From: Bathynomus jamesi
Lineage: Eukaryota; Arthropoda; Malacostraca; Isopoda; Cirolanidae
Direction: 5' to 3'
Assembly: GCA_023014485.1 (NCBI GenBank)
Contig: JAJOZX010007497.1
Location: forward strand, 62,001-126,000
DNA: 64,000 nucleotides
The position numbers were made by a program, and so were the translations under genes. The notes under the pieces were generated by a model, which saw only the letters and a program-made list of their open reading frames with translations, ran no database searches and was not told the origin of the DNA. This document shows, one piece after another, positions 44,340 to 54,820 of this stretch (positions are counted from its first letter, which is position 1; each line of letters starts with the position of its first letter).

Positions 44340-45350
44340 TATATATAATCTAAATTTTGGGGGAGTGCAGTTTGAAGGTTAAGTTCCCCCTTTAAACACA
44401 TGATCAGAATTTTGAAAGATTCGAAATAAAAAATTTAAAAAAAAAAATCGTATTTTCGCCGATATTCATTTCTAAAGGGCGACATAATTTCGGAGTAGTA
44501 CATTGAGTACAATCTAAGTACATCACTGAGTATATTGTAATTTTGGTTTACTACAACTATGATTATAATTACGGATTAATTCACATTCACTTATTATCGT
44601 TAATTACAGTTCCATTAACGTACATTCACTACATCATTAAGTACATTAATTACATCATTAAGTACATTAGTCACTTACAATTCTTACAGTGTTTTTATAT
44701 TTATATATGGTTATTAGTACAACACAAAGTACATGGGCACATACGGTATATATTTATATACAACATGACAAACATGATATATAACATAACGCATGTTAAT
44801 GTTTTATAAATTTGAATCAGAGTGCGAGGAGATTTTACGTTTTCAGATGCTCAATTTATGCTGTGATCATCGAATTGCGTACACTTGCATAAGCATTTTC
44901 GAGTTTATTGCGAGAGGCGAAATAATTAAATAAAAAAAATAAAAAATAATACATGCGAACGTATTTGCACGACTTTCAACGAAAGGTATGGATGCATAAA
45001 GTTTTGTACACATTTCATAGACTGACAGAAGTAAAATGAATATTTAATAAAATTGATATAGGATAATGGTCGAGATAAGATATGGACGTATTGATGAATA
45101 TGGTCGAACAATAGTTATATTGCATCATACCGGACAGGCCATAACATATAAATAACGGATATAAAGTGCAACGTTTTCATACGTCAATTCATAATCAATA
45201 TACTACGGCTATTCAATTCGTATATACAGTACAAGTCATTATTGGGAGGATTTTAAAGAAGCGAATTAGAGACAAAGAGTGGGTATTAAGGACTAAGAAG
45301 TATAACAACGGGTTCCAATCCTGGTATATGCAATGTGCATGCATAATCTA
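44340..45350. repeat. TGTCGG repeat family, copy 2 (LTR-like)
   Basis: Diverged direct copy of 42,181-43,460, with AAGGGCGACATAATTTCGG and the same order of motifs. Same orientation, about 2.1 kb downstream of copy 1. Together with copy 1 it could mark two LTRs, but the interval between them has no retroviral-type genes. Confidence 0.55.
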
Positions 45351-45549
45351 ATAAAATTTAGGGACGAGGGTTAGATGCAAGACAACCATAATTGAATAGC
45401 ACAATAGAAAGCACAAATCGAAATTCTATCCAAACTCGCTGAGGCGATTTTGGTTTCTCATGTAAAAATGTACATTCGAACATAAAAACTATACAACATA
45501 AGTACTGTATGAAAATAATGAATATAATGGTTTATATAAAGATTATCTA

Positions 45550-45776
45550 AATACACGGATTAGGTAAACATGAGGGTTATATGAATATAAATATATGAGG
45601 ATATACATGATGATATAAATATATTATATAACTATACGAAGTATATAAGTGGATATAAGAATTATATACATGGATATAAGACTCATACGAATGAATATAA
45701 AAATATATGAACATATGAATTATTCATTGTTCATGTTTACACTATATATATATATATATATACACACACGCACTGT

Positions 45777-45824
<48 letters not shown>

Positions 45825-45836
45825 TTTATACTGTAT
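45550..45836. repeat. AT-rich low-complexity tract with (TA)n
   Basis: Degenerate ATATGAATATAA-type repeats to 45,720, then (TA)n at 45,743-45,762 and 45,778-45,815 split by ACACACGCACTG, then a T run. Confidence 0.9.
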
Positions 45837-45887
45837 TACAATGCATTTATTGTGTTGCCTAGGATAAACAGTGCAAATTTGTTACAG

Positions 45888-46040
45888 GAACTACACTTGC
45901 CTTGATTTCTGAGCTTCATTCAGTAGTTGAAGCTCTGCAAAACTCCTTTGTAAAGGAGAAATGAAGGACTAAAGAGATGGAACACAGAATTTAACACTTA
46001 GATTATACCTCTGTTCCTGAGGAGATTGAAATTGAAATAG
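45888..46040 (+). pseudogene. Lectin-like gene copy B, exon 2 (coiled coil), two stops
   Basis: Same 153-base length and same splice borders (GTTACAG; ATAG/GTTTGT) as copy A. TGA replaces a Ser codon after KEK, and TAA replaces a Gln codon ten residues later. ALISELHSVVEALQNSF shows the same heptad character. Confidence 0.7.
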
Positions 46041-46932
46041 GTTTGTGGGAATGACTGAAGTCGGTTTTTTGAAGCTATGAAGTTAGAGAAGTCATTGCAT
46101 TATATCGCTGAAATCCATTCGCAAAATTTCAGCCTTCAATTTAAAACATTAAATAACATTTTTAATACCTCTCTTTTGAACTCTAAATTAGATCATAAAT
46201 GAGTTATTTTATTGCAAAAGTAATAATTAATTTATTTGTTTGTATTCGTTGCAAATCACGATAATTTAAAATAAAACTTCTCTACACTGAAAATCCTTTC
46301 GGTCGTATATTATACAGTATTTTTTAATTTTATTGGACACTCCAAATTCTCCAAAGTAAACGTGTTGGACATAAAGGTACACTCGGGGAGAGAGCAGCAG
46401 TGGGAACCAATGGTTCTGTCAGTCCGAAGATGAATTAAACATGGACTTGCTCGTGTATCACTGGTTTTAAGTTTACTAAATATTTATTGTTTGATACTAA
46501 GTTTAGGTTGCACTCTTGTCATTCTCTTTATGAAATTCACTAACATTAATAATTAATTGTTTAACATACAATTATAAAAAAACAAAATTATTTAAAAGAA
46601 AAATTACTTTAATTATTAAAAATGTCATTAATAAAATAATGTAATTAATAAAATAATTTTAATAGAATAACGAGTGTCTCTATAACGGATATTAAGTTCC
46701 ACAATTTTATAGTTTTTCATGAATCTTTTCTCCAGTTCACATTTTGGATAACACATTTTACAATTTAAGTGATTACTCATGAATCTCTCATCGCTGCTAG
46801 TAATATATTATAACCCACTAAATTAATAGAATGCCCTTTTATTTACGTGTATAGTTACAACATCATATTTTCTTTGAATATTCAAGGCATACAATTATAA
46901 ATTACATTCACAGATTTTGTTTTCTTCTCTAG

Positions 46933-47056
46933 ACCACAATTGCCACCATGGAATTTTTGACATCAAAGAATATGGAGGAAAACCACTCTTCCACTATCTC
47001 CGACGAATCAATTTTAATGTCTTCCTCAGAAAACCATCAACCGGTTCTTCGATTCA
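46933..47056 (+). CDS. Lectin-like gene copy B, exon 3 (start of FTP domain), intact
   Basis: 124 bases between TTCTTCTCTAG and a strong donor CA/GTATGT. Entered in phase 1 it reads DHNCHHGIFDIKEYGGKPLF, HYLRRINFNVFLRKPSTGSS, I, and leaves in phase 2. NVFLRKPSTGSS corresponds to the NVALGKPTSQSS start of FTP/F5-8C lectin domains. The open frame continues past the donor, but exon 4 joins only if GTATGT is used: CA plus T gives His, then GEFNFLYAIDED. Confidence 0.65.
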
Positions 47057-47284
47057 GTATGTCTCAGCAAATTCAAAATATTTAAATGTCATTTATGGTT
47101 TTCTACTAAATGGAATTAGATTTTCATCATAATGTGTTTTAAATAGAGATAAATTTAAAATCCTTTCCCAAAATGTTTATTAAATGAACATTTGAGAGGA
47201 GATACTTTATTTTAAAAACGTGTGCGTAAAGTTTATATATAATTATTGAAGTAAACAGAAAACTGACTGCGTGCGAGTATACTA

Positions 47285-47289
47285 CTACC

Positions 47290-47334
<45 letters not shown>

Positions 47335-47400
47335 TTAGGCAAAACTGAGGCCTAACGTGGCCCAGAGGTTTAATTCCTGTATTATTATTATTATTAACAG
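47285..47400 (-). mobile_element. SINE-like body and (AAT)n tail, copy B
   Basis: Matches 12,585-12,690 but lacks the tRNA-like head. (AAT)n occupies 47,290-47,332. Confidence 0.4.
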
Positions 47401-48035
47401 CATCATACTCTTAATATTTCTCTACATAAAGTAAGTCGTAAAGAATAAAATTATTTTTAATTGAAAGTATGATGTGGAAATTTTATTATTTTTCCACCAA
47501 ATAGGAGCGTGAGTTAAAATAAAACAATTTGACAGAATAAAGACCTCCAACACTTTATAATAGAATAAAATTAATGAAGGAAAATGAACATAAAGAGGTG
47601 ATGTATATGCAATGAAGAGGTGATGTATGCGCAATAAGCAAAGTTCAATAAATAGAGTAAAATTCGCATCACAATTTGAAGTTGAGACGAGTGTCAGATA
47701 TTAATAAATGAAGAGCATTGGTAATTATGGGAAACAAATCCAATTAAAGAAATAGTGAAGAAGGTAAAGCGTATATAGAAAATTATAAGCATCGTAATTA
47801 TTTATTGCTTACATTGTTAATTTGTTGTGAAGGAATATCATTGAATGGTGACATAAATTAATTGAATTTCCAGAATCGAAGTAAATACAAACAGTGACGA
47901 TAAATGCTGAAAATTATGGGACGAAAGTAAGAGTAACTAATAATTATTTATTTATTTATTTAGTCCAAAGAAGAATGTGTAAATAAGAATTTTATTTTTT
48001 ATGGTAATTCAATCTATTTCAAAATTCATTGACAG

Positions 48036-48198
48036 TGGTGAGTTTAATTTTCTGTACGCAATAGATGAAGATTTCAGGAGTCATTTTCACACAAAAAAGA
48101 ATCGAACCCATGGTTGTTCGTGGACTTGGAAGTTCCTCACATTATTTGGAAAATCAGTTTTACTCTTCATGAAAAGAAAAGAACTGCAGGAATAAAAG
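48036..48198 (+). pseudogene. Lectin-like gene copy B, exon 4 (FTP domain middle), one frameshift
   Basis: The acceptor is ATTGACAG and the donor AAAAG/GTATGA. Reads GEFNFLYAIDEDFRSHFHTK, then loses one base in an A run (six A here, seven in copy A), after which ESNPWLFVDLEVPHIIWKIS continues in the shifted frame. Trp stands where copy A has a stop. The mixed damage between copies (each intact where the other is broken) leaves open simple sequencing slips in homopolymers. Confidence 0.65.
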
Positions 48199-48349
48199 GT
48201 ATGATTATCACATTGATGATATTTCATATGTTGGTTTCTGGAATTTAAAAAAAATCAAGAAACTTTATTCTTTAAAGTTTATTAAACAATAAACTGATAT
48301 TTGTTATTACGTTAATATATTCAAAGAACTCTGATGTAACTATGCCATT

Positions 48350-48960
48350 GGAGGCTTTTTAGCCAAAATTAATGGCATTTAGTCTATTTACTACATAAAC
48401 ATAGTGAAAGTGGCAAGTGATAGCAATGATGATAACAAAAATAATAGAAATAGCAATAATAGTAATAATAAATAAATAATAATAATAATATAAAGTTTGA
48501 AAAGGTTACATAACTTATACATAAATGATGTATTGTATATTTATTAGAAAATAAATGAAGCTGAACAAAAAAATATAAAAGAGAATAAATTACGAAATTA
48601 AATTTGCTTAATGAAATTAACATATTTTAAATAGTTGATTAAAATTGAATGGAATCGTAAAAATGGCATTATTAACTTATACATCAGTAGGAGCTAATAA
48701 AGTTGAATTTAGTGATTTACGAAATATATTTAGTGATGAAGACTGCCTAATATGCATCGGAAGTGCATTCCATATATATGCTTTGAAAGAGAGTGCATGT
48801 CCTACAATTTCTATTGTATAGTTAGGTTTGTGTATAAAATCAATGGACAGTCTGGTGTTATAACGATGTTGTATTTGTATTTGTTGGGGTGATTGCTCTT
48901 TGAATGGATGATGTTTGTTAATTTCTATTGATAACTTTGAACATATTGGCAGCAATAGTG
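48350..48960 (-). mobile_element. LINE 3' end, minus strand (copy B)
   Basis: Frame 48,955-48,677: HRYNTRLSIDFIHKPNYTIE, AYIWNALPMHIRQSSSLNIF and RKSLNSTLL, the characteristic C-terminus of CR1/L2/RTE-type polyproteins, ending in a stop. The 3' UTR runs to (AAT)n near 48,455-48,490 and GCCATTGGAGGC at 48,343. The partner of 13,925-14,430. Confidence 0.72.
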
Positions 48961-49883
48961 CATTTGTATAAAATATTTAGCTCTTTAAGCTATTGAGGAA
49001 GTGTGATTTTGTTTGTTTTCATTATTCGAGAGAGTCCGCAGACATTTTTTATGAATGAATTAATCGTTTTTACAAAGGATGCTTTATATATTTCTTTGAG
49101 ATATCCCATGTTGTAATGCAATATAATAAATGTCGAAGGATGAAGGAATAACATGTGTAAGGAGCGCGTTTTGAAGAGGATCCTTTTTATTTTAAATAAT
49201 ATAAAATCTTTGTACTATTTTCAATTTGATATATTGTACGACTTTTGAAATTTAGTTTTTCATTAAATTAATGCCAAGTACTTTAACCCGATTCACCCTT
49301 GCTAGAAACGTATTCCTAATTTTTATTTTTTATCAGTTTATATTAATACGTTTTGTGGTAATAATCACATAAGATAGCTTTGCCAGATTCAATAAAAGTT
49401 TATTAGCACATCCATTTATACACATTTTCTAATTGACTATTCGTTTCATTAATCAGAAAGTCTGAGTTATGGTGGGAAGAAGTAAGTATGGTATCACGTA
49501 TTATACGCAGTTTAATGTGGTAGAAAGATGAAAATCATTGCCGTGGATTAGAAATAGTAATAGGCCAAGAATAGATTCTTGTGGGAATCTACTAGTTAAT
49601 ATCGCCTTCGCGGATAAATTATCTTTTAATTTGATATACGAGAGACCGGAGCTAGTTGAGACGTTTCTTACGAATTCAGGTTTTTTTAGGTATTAAATAA
49701 CCAAATGGAGAAAACCAATTTATTGAGAAAATATCTATTGTCCTTTTCTTAATTGTATAATTACAATAGAAATTGAAACTATTGGGAGATACAGCATGAA
49801 TTCTGCATTCTCAGATTTACATTTATTTAACAACAAATTATTCCACCTTGCAATATAACAAATTGTACTTTTAACAGTGATGA
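48961..49883. other. Intron sequence shared with copy A
   Basis: Collinear with 14,430-15,448; no gene recognised. Confidence 0.65.
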
Positions 49884-50868
49884 AAATGAGAAGAAACTGA
49901 CACTGGTGGACCAAAATAAGCTCAACAATAACTAAAAGACATTTGTTGTTTTGTTATTACATGTGCAAGAAATTCACCACTTAGTTACCATTTATCAGAA
50001 TTTGGGTATCAACATTCACTACCAGAGTTACAATTAAGACAAATGTAAAACACGCCCCCGTTTGTGCAAGTATTATGTGCCCAACGCAAACAGCTTTTGC
50101 ACTGAATCCACTGTTCATTTGGCTTTGACTTTAAAAACTGTCCAAAGGAAACAAGACAGAGGCAGTCTTCATCAGCTGATGATGCAGAATCTACTTCAAG
50201 TGCTCACTTCCAATAGGCTTCTCTTTTGCCATCTTCACTTGGCTGTGCTGCTTTTTGTTTCTTCTTGGGCTCTTGTGAATAGCTGATATTTGTACACTTA
50301 GACCTATTTGCTTTTCTTTTTCCTTGCTCTATATCTAGAGAATTCTTAACACGTATATCTGTCAGAATTGCTGATGAGGAGACAAGTTGAGACAGTCTCA
50401 ACCTACCCCATTTGTTGTGTCTCAACTAACCCCAAGTGAGACGCCATTATAAGCACAATCTGCAAGCTTGTATGCATTAAAGACATAGTATATAAGTTAC
50501 ATAAATATCAGCACTTAGGTTTATATTATCCAAATATATAATGGTTTATTAGTTCATATATCTCTTACAGAGATATGAGATATTTCAAACAAGGTTAATA
50601 GTTTACTCTAGTAGCAGAAAAATCGGAAAACTTACCTAATGAGGAAAGCCTCTCACACAAGACACCAGAAGCAGGATAAGTGAAAGAGGACTGTTGTGTA
50701 AATGCGCCATATGACTTACAGTGTCATCTATAACACTGGCGGTAGAGCCCCCGTCTCAACTGAAGGGGGGTAGGATTATGCAAAGAGGGAAGGGTTTAGG
50801 GGCGGTTTCACCAAAGCCAAATCGCCAAAGGTGGGTGCGGGGGTAGTTCCCCAAAGAGGCCACAAAGG
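49884..50868 (-). mobile_element. Pogo/Tigger-like transposase remnant, private insertion
   Basis: Absent from the matching place in copy A (about 15,449). On the minus strand, 50,425 to about 50,020 reads DIRVKNSLDIEQGKRKANRS, PKKKQKAAQPSEDGKREAYW, then EDCLCLVSFGQFLKSKPNEQ, WIQCKSCLRWAHNTCTNGGV and FYICLNCNSGSEC to a stop. The Cys/His-rich end is the PHD-like finger typical of the C-terminus of arthropod CENP-B/pogo (DDE_1) transposases. The catalytic domain is missing. GTCTCAACTGAAG and TGTCTCAACTAAC motifs occur inside; termini were not defined. Confidence 0.6.
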
Positions 50869-51483
50869 AGGGTAGGGGATAGTACCCGGGAAAAGGGGTT
50901 GGTAGAAGTGAATGAAGAAATATCCCCCTTAAAGGAAGAGAGAGGGAGAAAAAGAGAGAACCTAACATGTATGTATGTATGTATGTATGTATGTATTTTT
51001 ATGTGTATGTATTTAAAGGGTAAAAAGCACAAGTATTTATTGAGAGGTGAGAGACAAACGAGAAAGAACCGAATGCTGGCATGTCTTGGAGCAAACTGAA
51101 TCCTTCCCTAGCCATCCTGGACCGGATTTGGCTCACAAGCCAGTGGCTTAGAATCCAGCCATACCCTTCGGACACAGCCAGTGGCCTTACTTTAGAGACT
51201 TATATACATATATAGGCTAATTGGAGCAACACCTCCTCCGACAACAAGTTCTTGAAGTAAAATGCACCCTTCCCTGAACTCCCTGGATGGCTTCAGAACC
51301 CAACCTGTCGGCACAGCCAGTCTTATATGGTTTAAACACACACACAATCATGGTATGTACACATACATATATACATACAGTTATTTCTTTATATGTACAT
51401 TTTTCAAACAGTGTAAAGAGAATTAAAACACAATTACATCGCTCTGTTTACTTAGCATATATCTGTATCATTAAAAAAATAGG

Positions 51484-51520
<37 letters not shown>
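50869..51520. repeat. TATG-rich repeat, ACAGCCAGT repeat and (CA)n
   Basis: 50,869-51,370 matches 15,449-16,070, including a (TATG)n at 50,967-50,999. A (CA)n tract at 51,485-51,520 abuts the mariner terminus. Confidence 0.8.
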
Positions 51521-51524
<4 letters not shown>

Positions 51525-51694
51525 GGGTGAACAAAAAGTAGGTGGACAGTAGGTTGAATAGGGTTTGTGTTATATTATATTATAACTATGGTGTTCATTA
51601 TAACTATGGTGTTTGTGTTATATTATATTAAATATTATAACTAAATTTATTTAAATTTAATCTTTTTCTTTTCAGATAGTTCAGAGAACCCATA

Positions 51695-52752
51695 ATGGCA
51701 AATAATCTAAATACTGATGCCAGAAAATGGGTGTTAAAAGAGTATTGGAAATCTCAAAATACTGAAACTGTTAGAACAAAATGGGTTGAAACATTTGGTA
51801 CTCAAGCCCCAAAGAGACAAACCATTTACCGCATTCGTGACAAATTTGATGCCACTGGCTCAATTCTTAATGCCCCAAGAACTGGTCGACCCAAAACAGT
51901 TTGCACAGAGGACAATAAGCAACTTGCTGAAGCATTTGTTCACAGTCCCAAAAAGTCCACCAGAAGAGCCTCAGCAGAACTGGACATTTCACAAACCTCT
52001 ATTATACGAATTCTGAAATCTATTGGGTTGAAAGCTTATCGTCCACGGCTAATTCATGGCTTATTGGAGGATGACCCAGACAGGCGGCTGCAATTTAGTG
52101 AGATCATGCTGAACGAAATTGAAGGAAATCCAATAATTTTAGATAACATTGTGTGGACCGATGAGGCTTCTTTCAAATTATCAGGTCACGTTAACCGACA
52201 TAATTGTGTTTACTTGTATAGTGAGAACATGCATTTAACATTAGAGCAGCAACTAAACCAGCCTGGTGTCACTGTTTGGGGTGGTATTTCAAGTTTTGGT
52301 GTTTAGGACCAATTTTTGTTGATGGAACAGTCACAGGTGATAAGTATCTCGAAATTCTAATGAATGAAGTTGTTCCACACTTACAACAACAGCCTAATTC
52401 ACATGACCTCTATTTCCAACAAGATGGGGCCCCTCCACATTATTCAAGAGCAGTCCGTGAGTATCTTGATGAAACATTTCCCGAGAAATGGATCGGCCGA
52501 AAAGGTCCAATTGAATGGCCTGCACGTTCACCTGACTTTACCCCAATGGATTTTTTCTTTTGGGGAGTACTCAAGGACAAAGTTTATAGTCGAAAACCAC
52601 GAAGTGTTGGTGATTTGAAAAATTACATCAGATATGCATTTCAAGAAATTAATGCACAAAGAAACTTGTGCAAAAATGTTTGTCGAAGTGTGAAAGGTAG
52701 ACTTCAAAGCTGTGTAAATTGTGATGGACAGCAATTTGAGCACCTGCGTTGA
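51695..52752 (+). pseudogene. Mariner-like transposase (DD41D-type spacing), one frameshift
   Basis: About 350 codons. N-terminal helix-turn-helix (DARKWVLKEYWKSQNTETVR, KRQTIYRIRDKF, a second HTH with ASAELDISQTSIIRILKSIG). First Asp in VWTDEASFKLSGHVNRHN (about 52,155); one-base slip near 52,295; second Asp in LYFQQDGAPPHYSRAV (52,420); third Asp in RSPDFTPMDFFFWGVLKD (52,540), 41 residues after the second. All three acidic residues are present. The C-terminus ends HLR-stop. The most recently active transposase in the window by inspection. Confidence 0.9.
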
Positions 52753-52856
52753 TAAAATTTTCAGTGCTTTTGTATTGTATTGGTATAAGTTAATTTTTTT
52801 TTATTATTTTGTATTATAGTATACAAAAAAATTAAATATAATTGTATATGTATTCT

Positions 52857-52958
52857 CAAAATAAACGTTATCATTTACTGTCCACCTACTCAAAATAAAC
52901 GTTATCATTTACTGTCCACCTACTCAAAATAAACGTTATCATTTACTGTCCACCTACT
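52857..52958. repeat. Three exact 34-bp tandem copies of the mariner subterminal sequence
   Basis: Units at 52,857-52,890, 52,891-52,924 and 52,925-52,958, each starting CAAAATAAACGTTATC and ending CCACCTACT, with no differences. Confidence 0.97.
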
Positions 52959-52999
52959 TTTGGTTCACTGTATATATATATATATGCTTACATACGAAC

Positions 53000-53794
53000 A
53001 CACTTTCATTCATGTTAGATTACCTCACGCCTCCCTTGGAGGGCCTAACCCCGACACTTTCATGCATAACCCCAAGCCATCAACAGTAGCATAGTATTAC
53101 AACACCAACTAACTACCTCCCATTAGATCAATAAGGTCTCATAAGATGACAACATATAATAGATGGGCTATTAATCTTATCATAAGGTAATAAATACCGC
53201 TATGAGTGTAACGTTGTACCGTACTAGTGAGCTATCCGCTCTTTCAAACAAAAAGTGAAACATGGTAACGAAATTTGAAACAAAAACAAATTTTTGCATT
53301 AATATACAAAATATCTTAAAATTATATTATAAAACAATGTTCATTTAATATTAATCCTGATTTTATTTTTTTAGGGTAACTTAATTATTTTTCAACAAAA
53401 CTATTCCTTTTACTATGCATGGTAAAAAAAATCCAAAAATTTTGTATTAATAATATACACAAATATCTTAAAATTATATTATAAAAAATATAATAATTTA
53501 ATTTATAATAATCCATATTTTATTTTTAAGGTAACTTAAGAATTTTTCAGTAAAAAAAATCTTATTTCCTATTTTCTGAAAGTGGGACGGATCCTGTATT
53601 TTACTGTATAAGAAAACGATGAGCAACAAACAAACACTTATTTCAGACTCAACAAATACAAACATTATACAAATCGTCTGATTAAGAGGTAGTTGTCTGG
53701 AGCATTGACAAAGTAGGCCAGGGAATCACTTTGCAGAATGAACATACAATTCCCTTCGCCAATGCGCACGTATTTATGTGTAATTTAGACACCG
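53000..53794. other. AT-rich stretch with a ~120-bp tandem duplication
   Basis: 53,296-53,425 and 53,447-53,565 are diverged direct copies (ATATCTTAAAATTATATTAT, then AGGTAACTTAA). No gene recognised. Confidence 0.6.
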
Positions 53795-54635
53795 TGTAAA
53801 AGGGTGTGATTTGGGGGTGATATCGAGTACAAAAGTTAATACAACATAGGTGATATTTTCAACCGTTGTGGAACTACGGACGTTTTAAGATGAGCGAACA
53901 ACAAATCCCTACTTGTGTGTAATTCGATAGATGGCAGCACTGGTGGTAGTTTCGGTTAACGAAGTTACCACTACTAATCCTCAGTTTTTTCTTTCAGTTG
54001 GTTCTGATCTGTGGTACAAAACACTGTGTTGCGCTAAGGTTAACAATCAAAATTAATCAACAGTTCACACCCGCTGAATAAGATGATAACCATTTCGTTT
54101 ATGGATTCTGTGATGTTAACAGCAGAGCAGCAGTTGAGGAATATCGAAGACGTTTTCCGAACCGCCGAATACCGAACAAGCAAGTGTTTAGTGACACGAC
54201 GGGGTACCACCAATTTTGGTTTCGTGGCCCCCCGAGATCTCCGAACCTAACCCCGTTACATTTCTTTTTATGGGGCCTTATGAAAGAGAAGTTCTACAAG
54301 ACTAAAGTGCAAACGAGAAAGGAACTCTTGCGTCAGATTATGGATGCCGCTGTTTACATATGAGAACACCCCGAAATTATTCAATGGGCAGTGAACTCTT
54401 GTTTGGAACGAACAAGGCTGTGCATTGAAAACCGAGGCGGACAGTTTGAACATTTATAAGGTGTATCTTATAAAATGTAGCAATAAATACATCACATTAA
54501 TACTCTCGTTTATTTTTTCGATGCACCTTAAAACGTCCGTAGCTCCGCAACGGTTGAAAATAGTACGGATGTTGTATTAACTTTTTTACTCGATATCATC
54601 CCCCCAAATATGCAGACCGGTTGTGAAACACCCTG
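53795..54635 (+). mobile_element. Mariner-like element with DUF4817-type region, decayed (copy B)
   Basis: Collinear with 16,129-17,217 but with a larger internal deletion, removing from the DUF4817 region directly to the DDE end. Fragments include [20 protein letters not shown] codons and a [14 protein letters not shown] stretch followed by [15 protein letters not shown]. The right inverted end GGTTGTGAAACACCCTG is intact; the left end is eroded. Confidence 0.75.
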
Positions 54636-54667
54636 TTTAAGACAAAAAACAGAAATAAATACAGGGA

Positions 54668-54698
<31 letters not shown>

Positions 54699-54820
54699 TA
54701 CGTTTTGCTTCTACCTTGTGGGGAGCGGACGTGTTGTGTCTCTCTCTGTATTAACACCCCAAAAAAAAGGAATAAACTACTCGGCGGTTTATTTTGTTTA
54801 CACCCGAAAGTGAATAAAGC

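Larger units (their letters stand above)
51523..52970 (+). mobile_element. Mariner-like element, nearly intact, right end triplicated
   Basis: Ends CAGGGTGAACAAAAAGTAGG and its complement (CCTACTTTTGGTTCACTG) are inverted repeats, with TA on each side. The subterminal GTGGACAGTA also matches. The right end carries three exact 34-bp tandem units. Private to copy B. The transposase has a single frameshift. Confidence 0.9.

Noticed and set aside
42390..45350. A complete LTR retrotransposon between the two TGTCGG repeats
   Set aside because: No gag, protease, RT, RNase H or integrase motifs in the roughly 2 kb between them, and no primer-binding site recognised.
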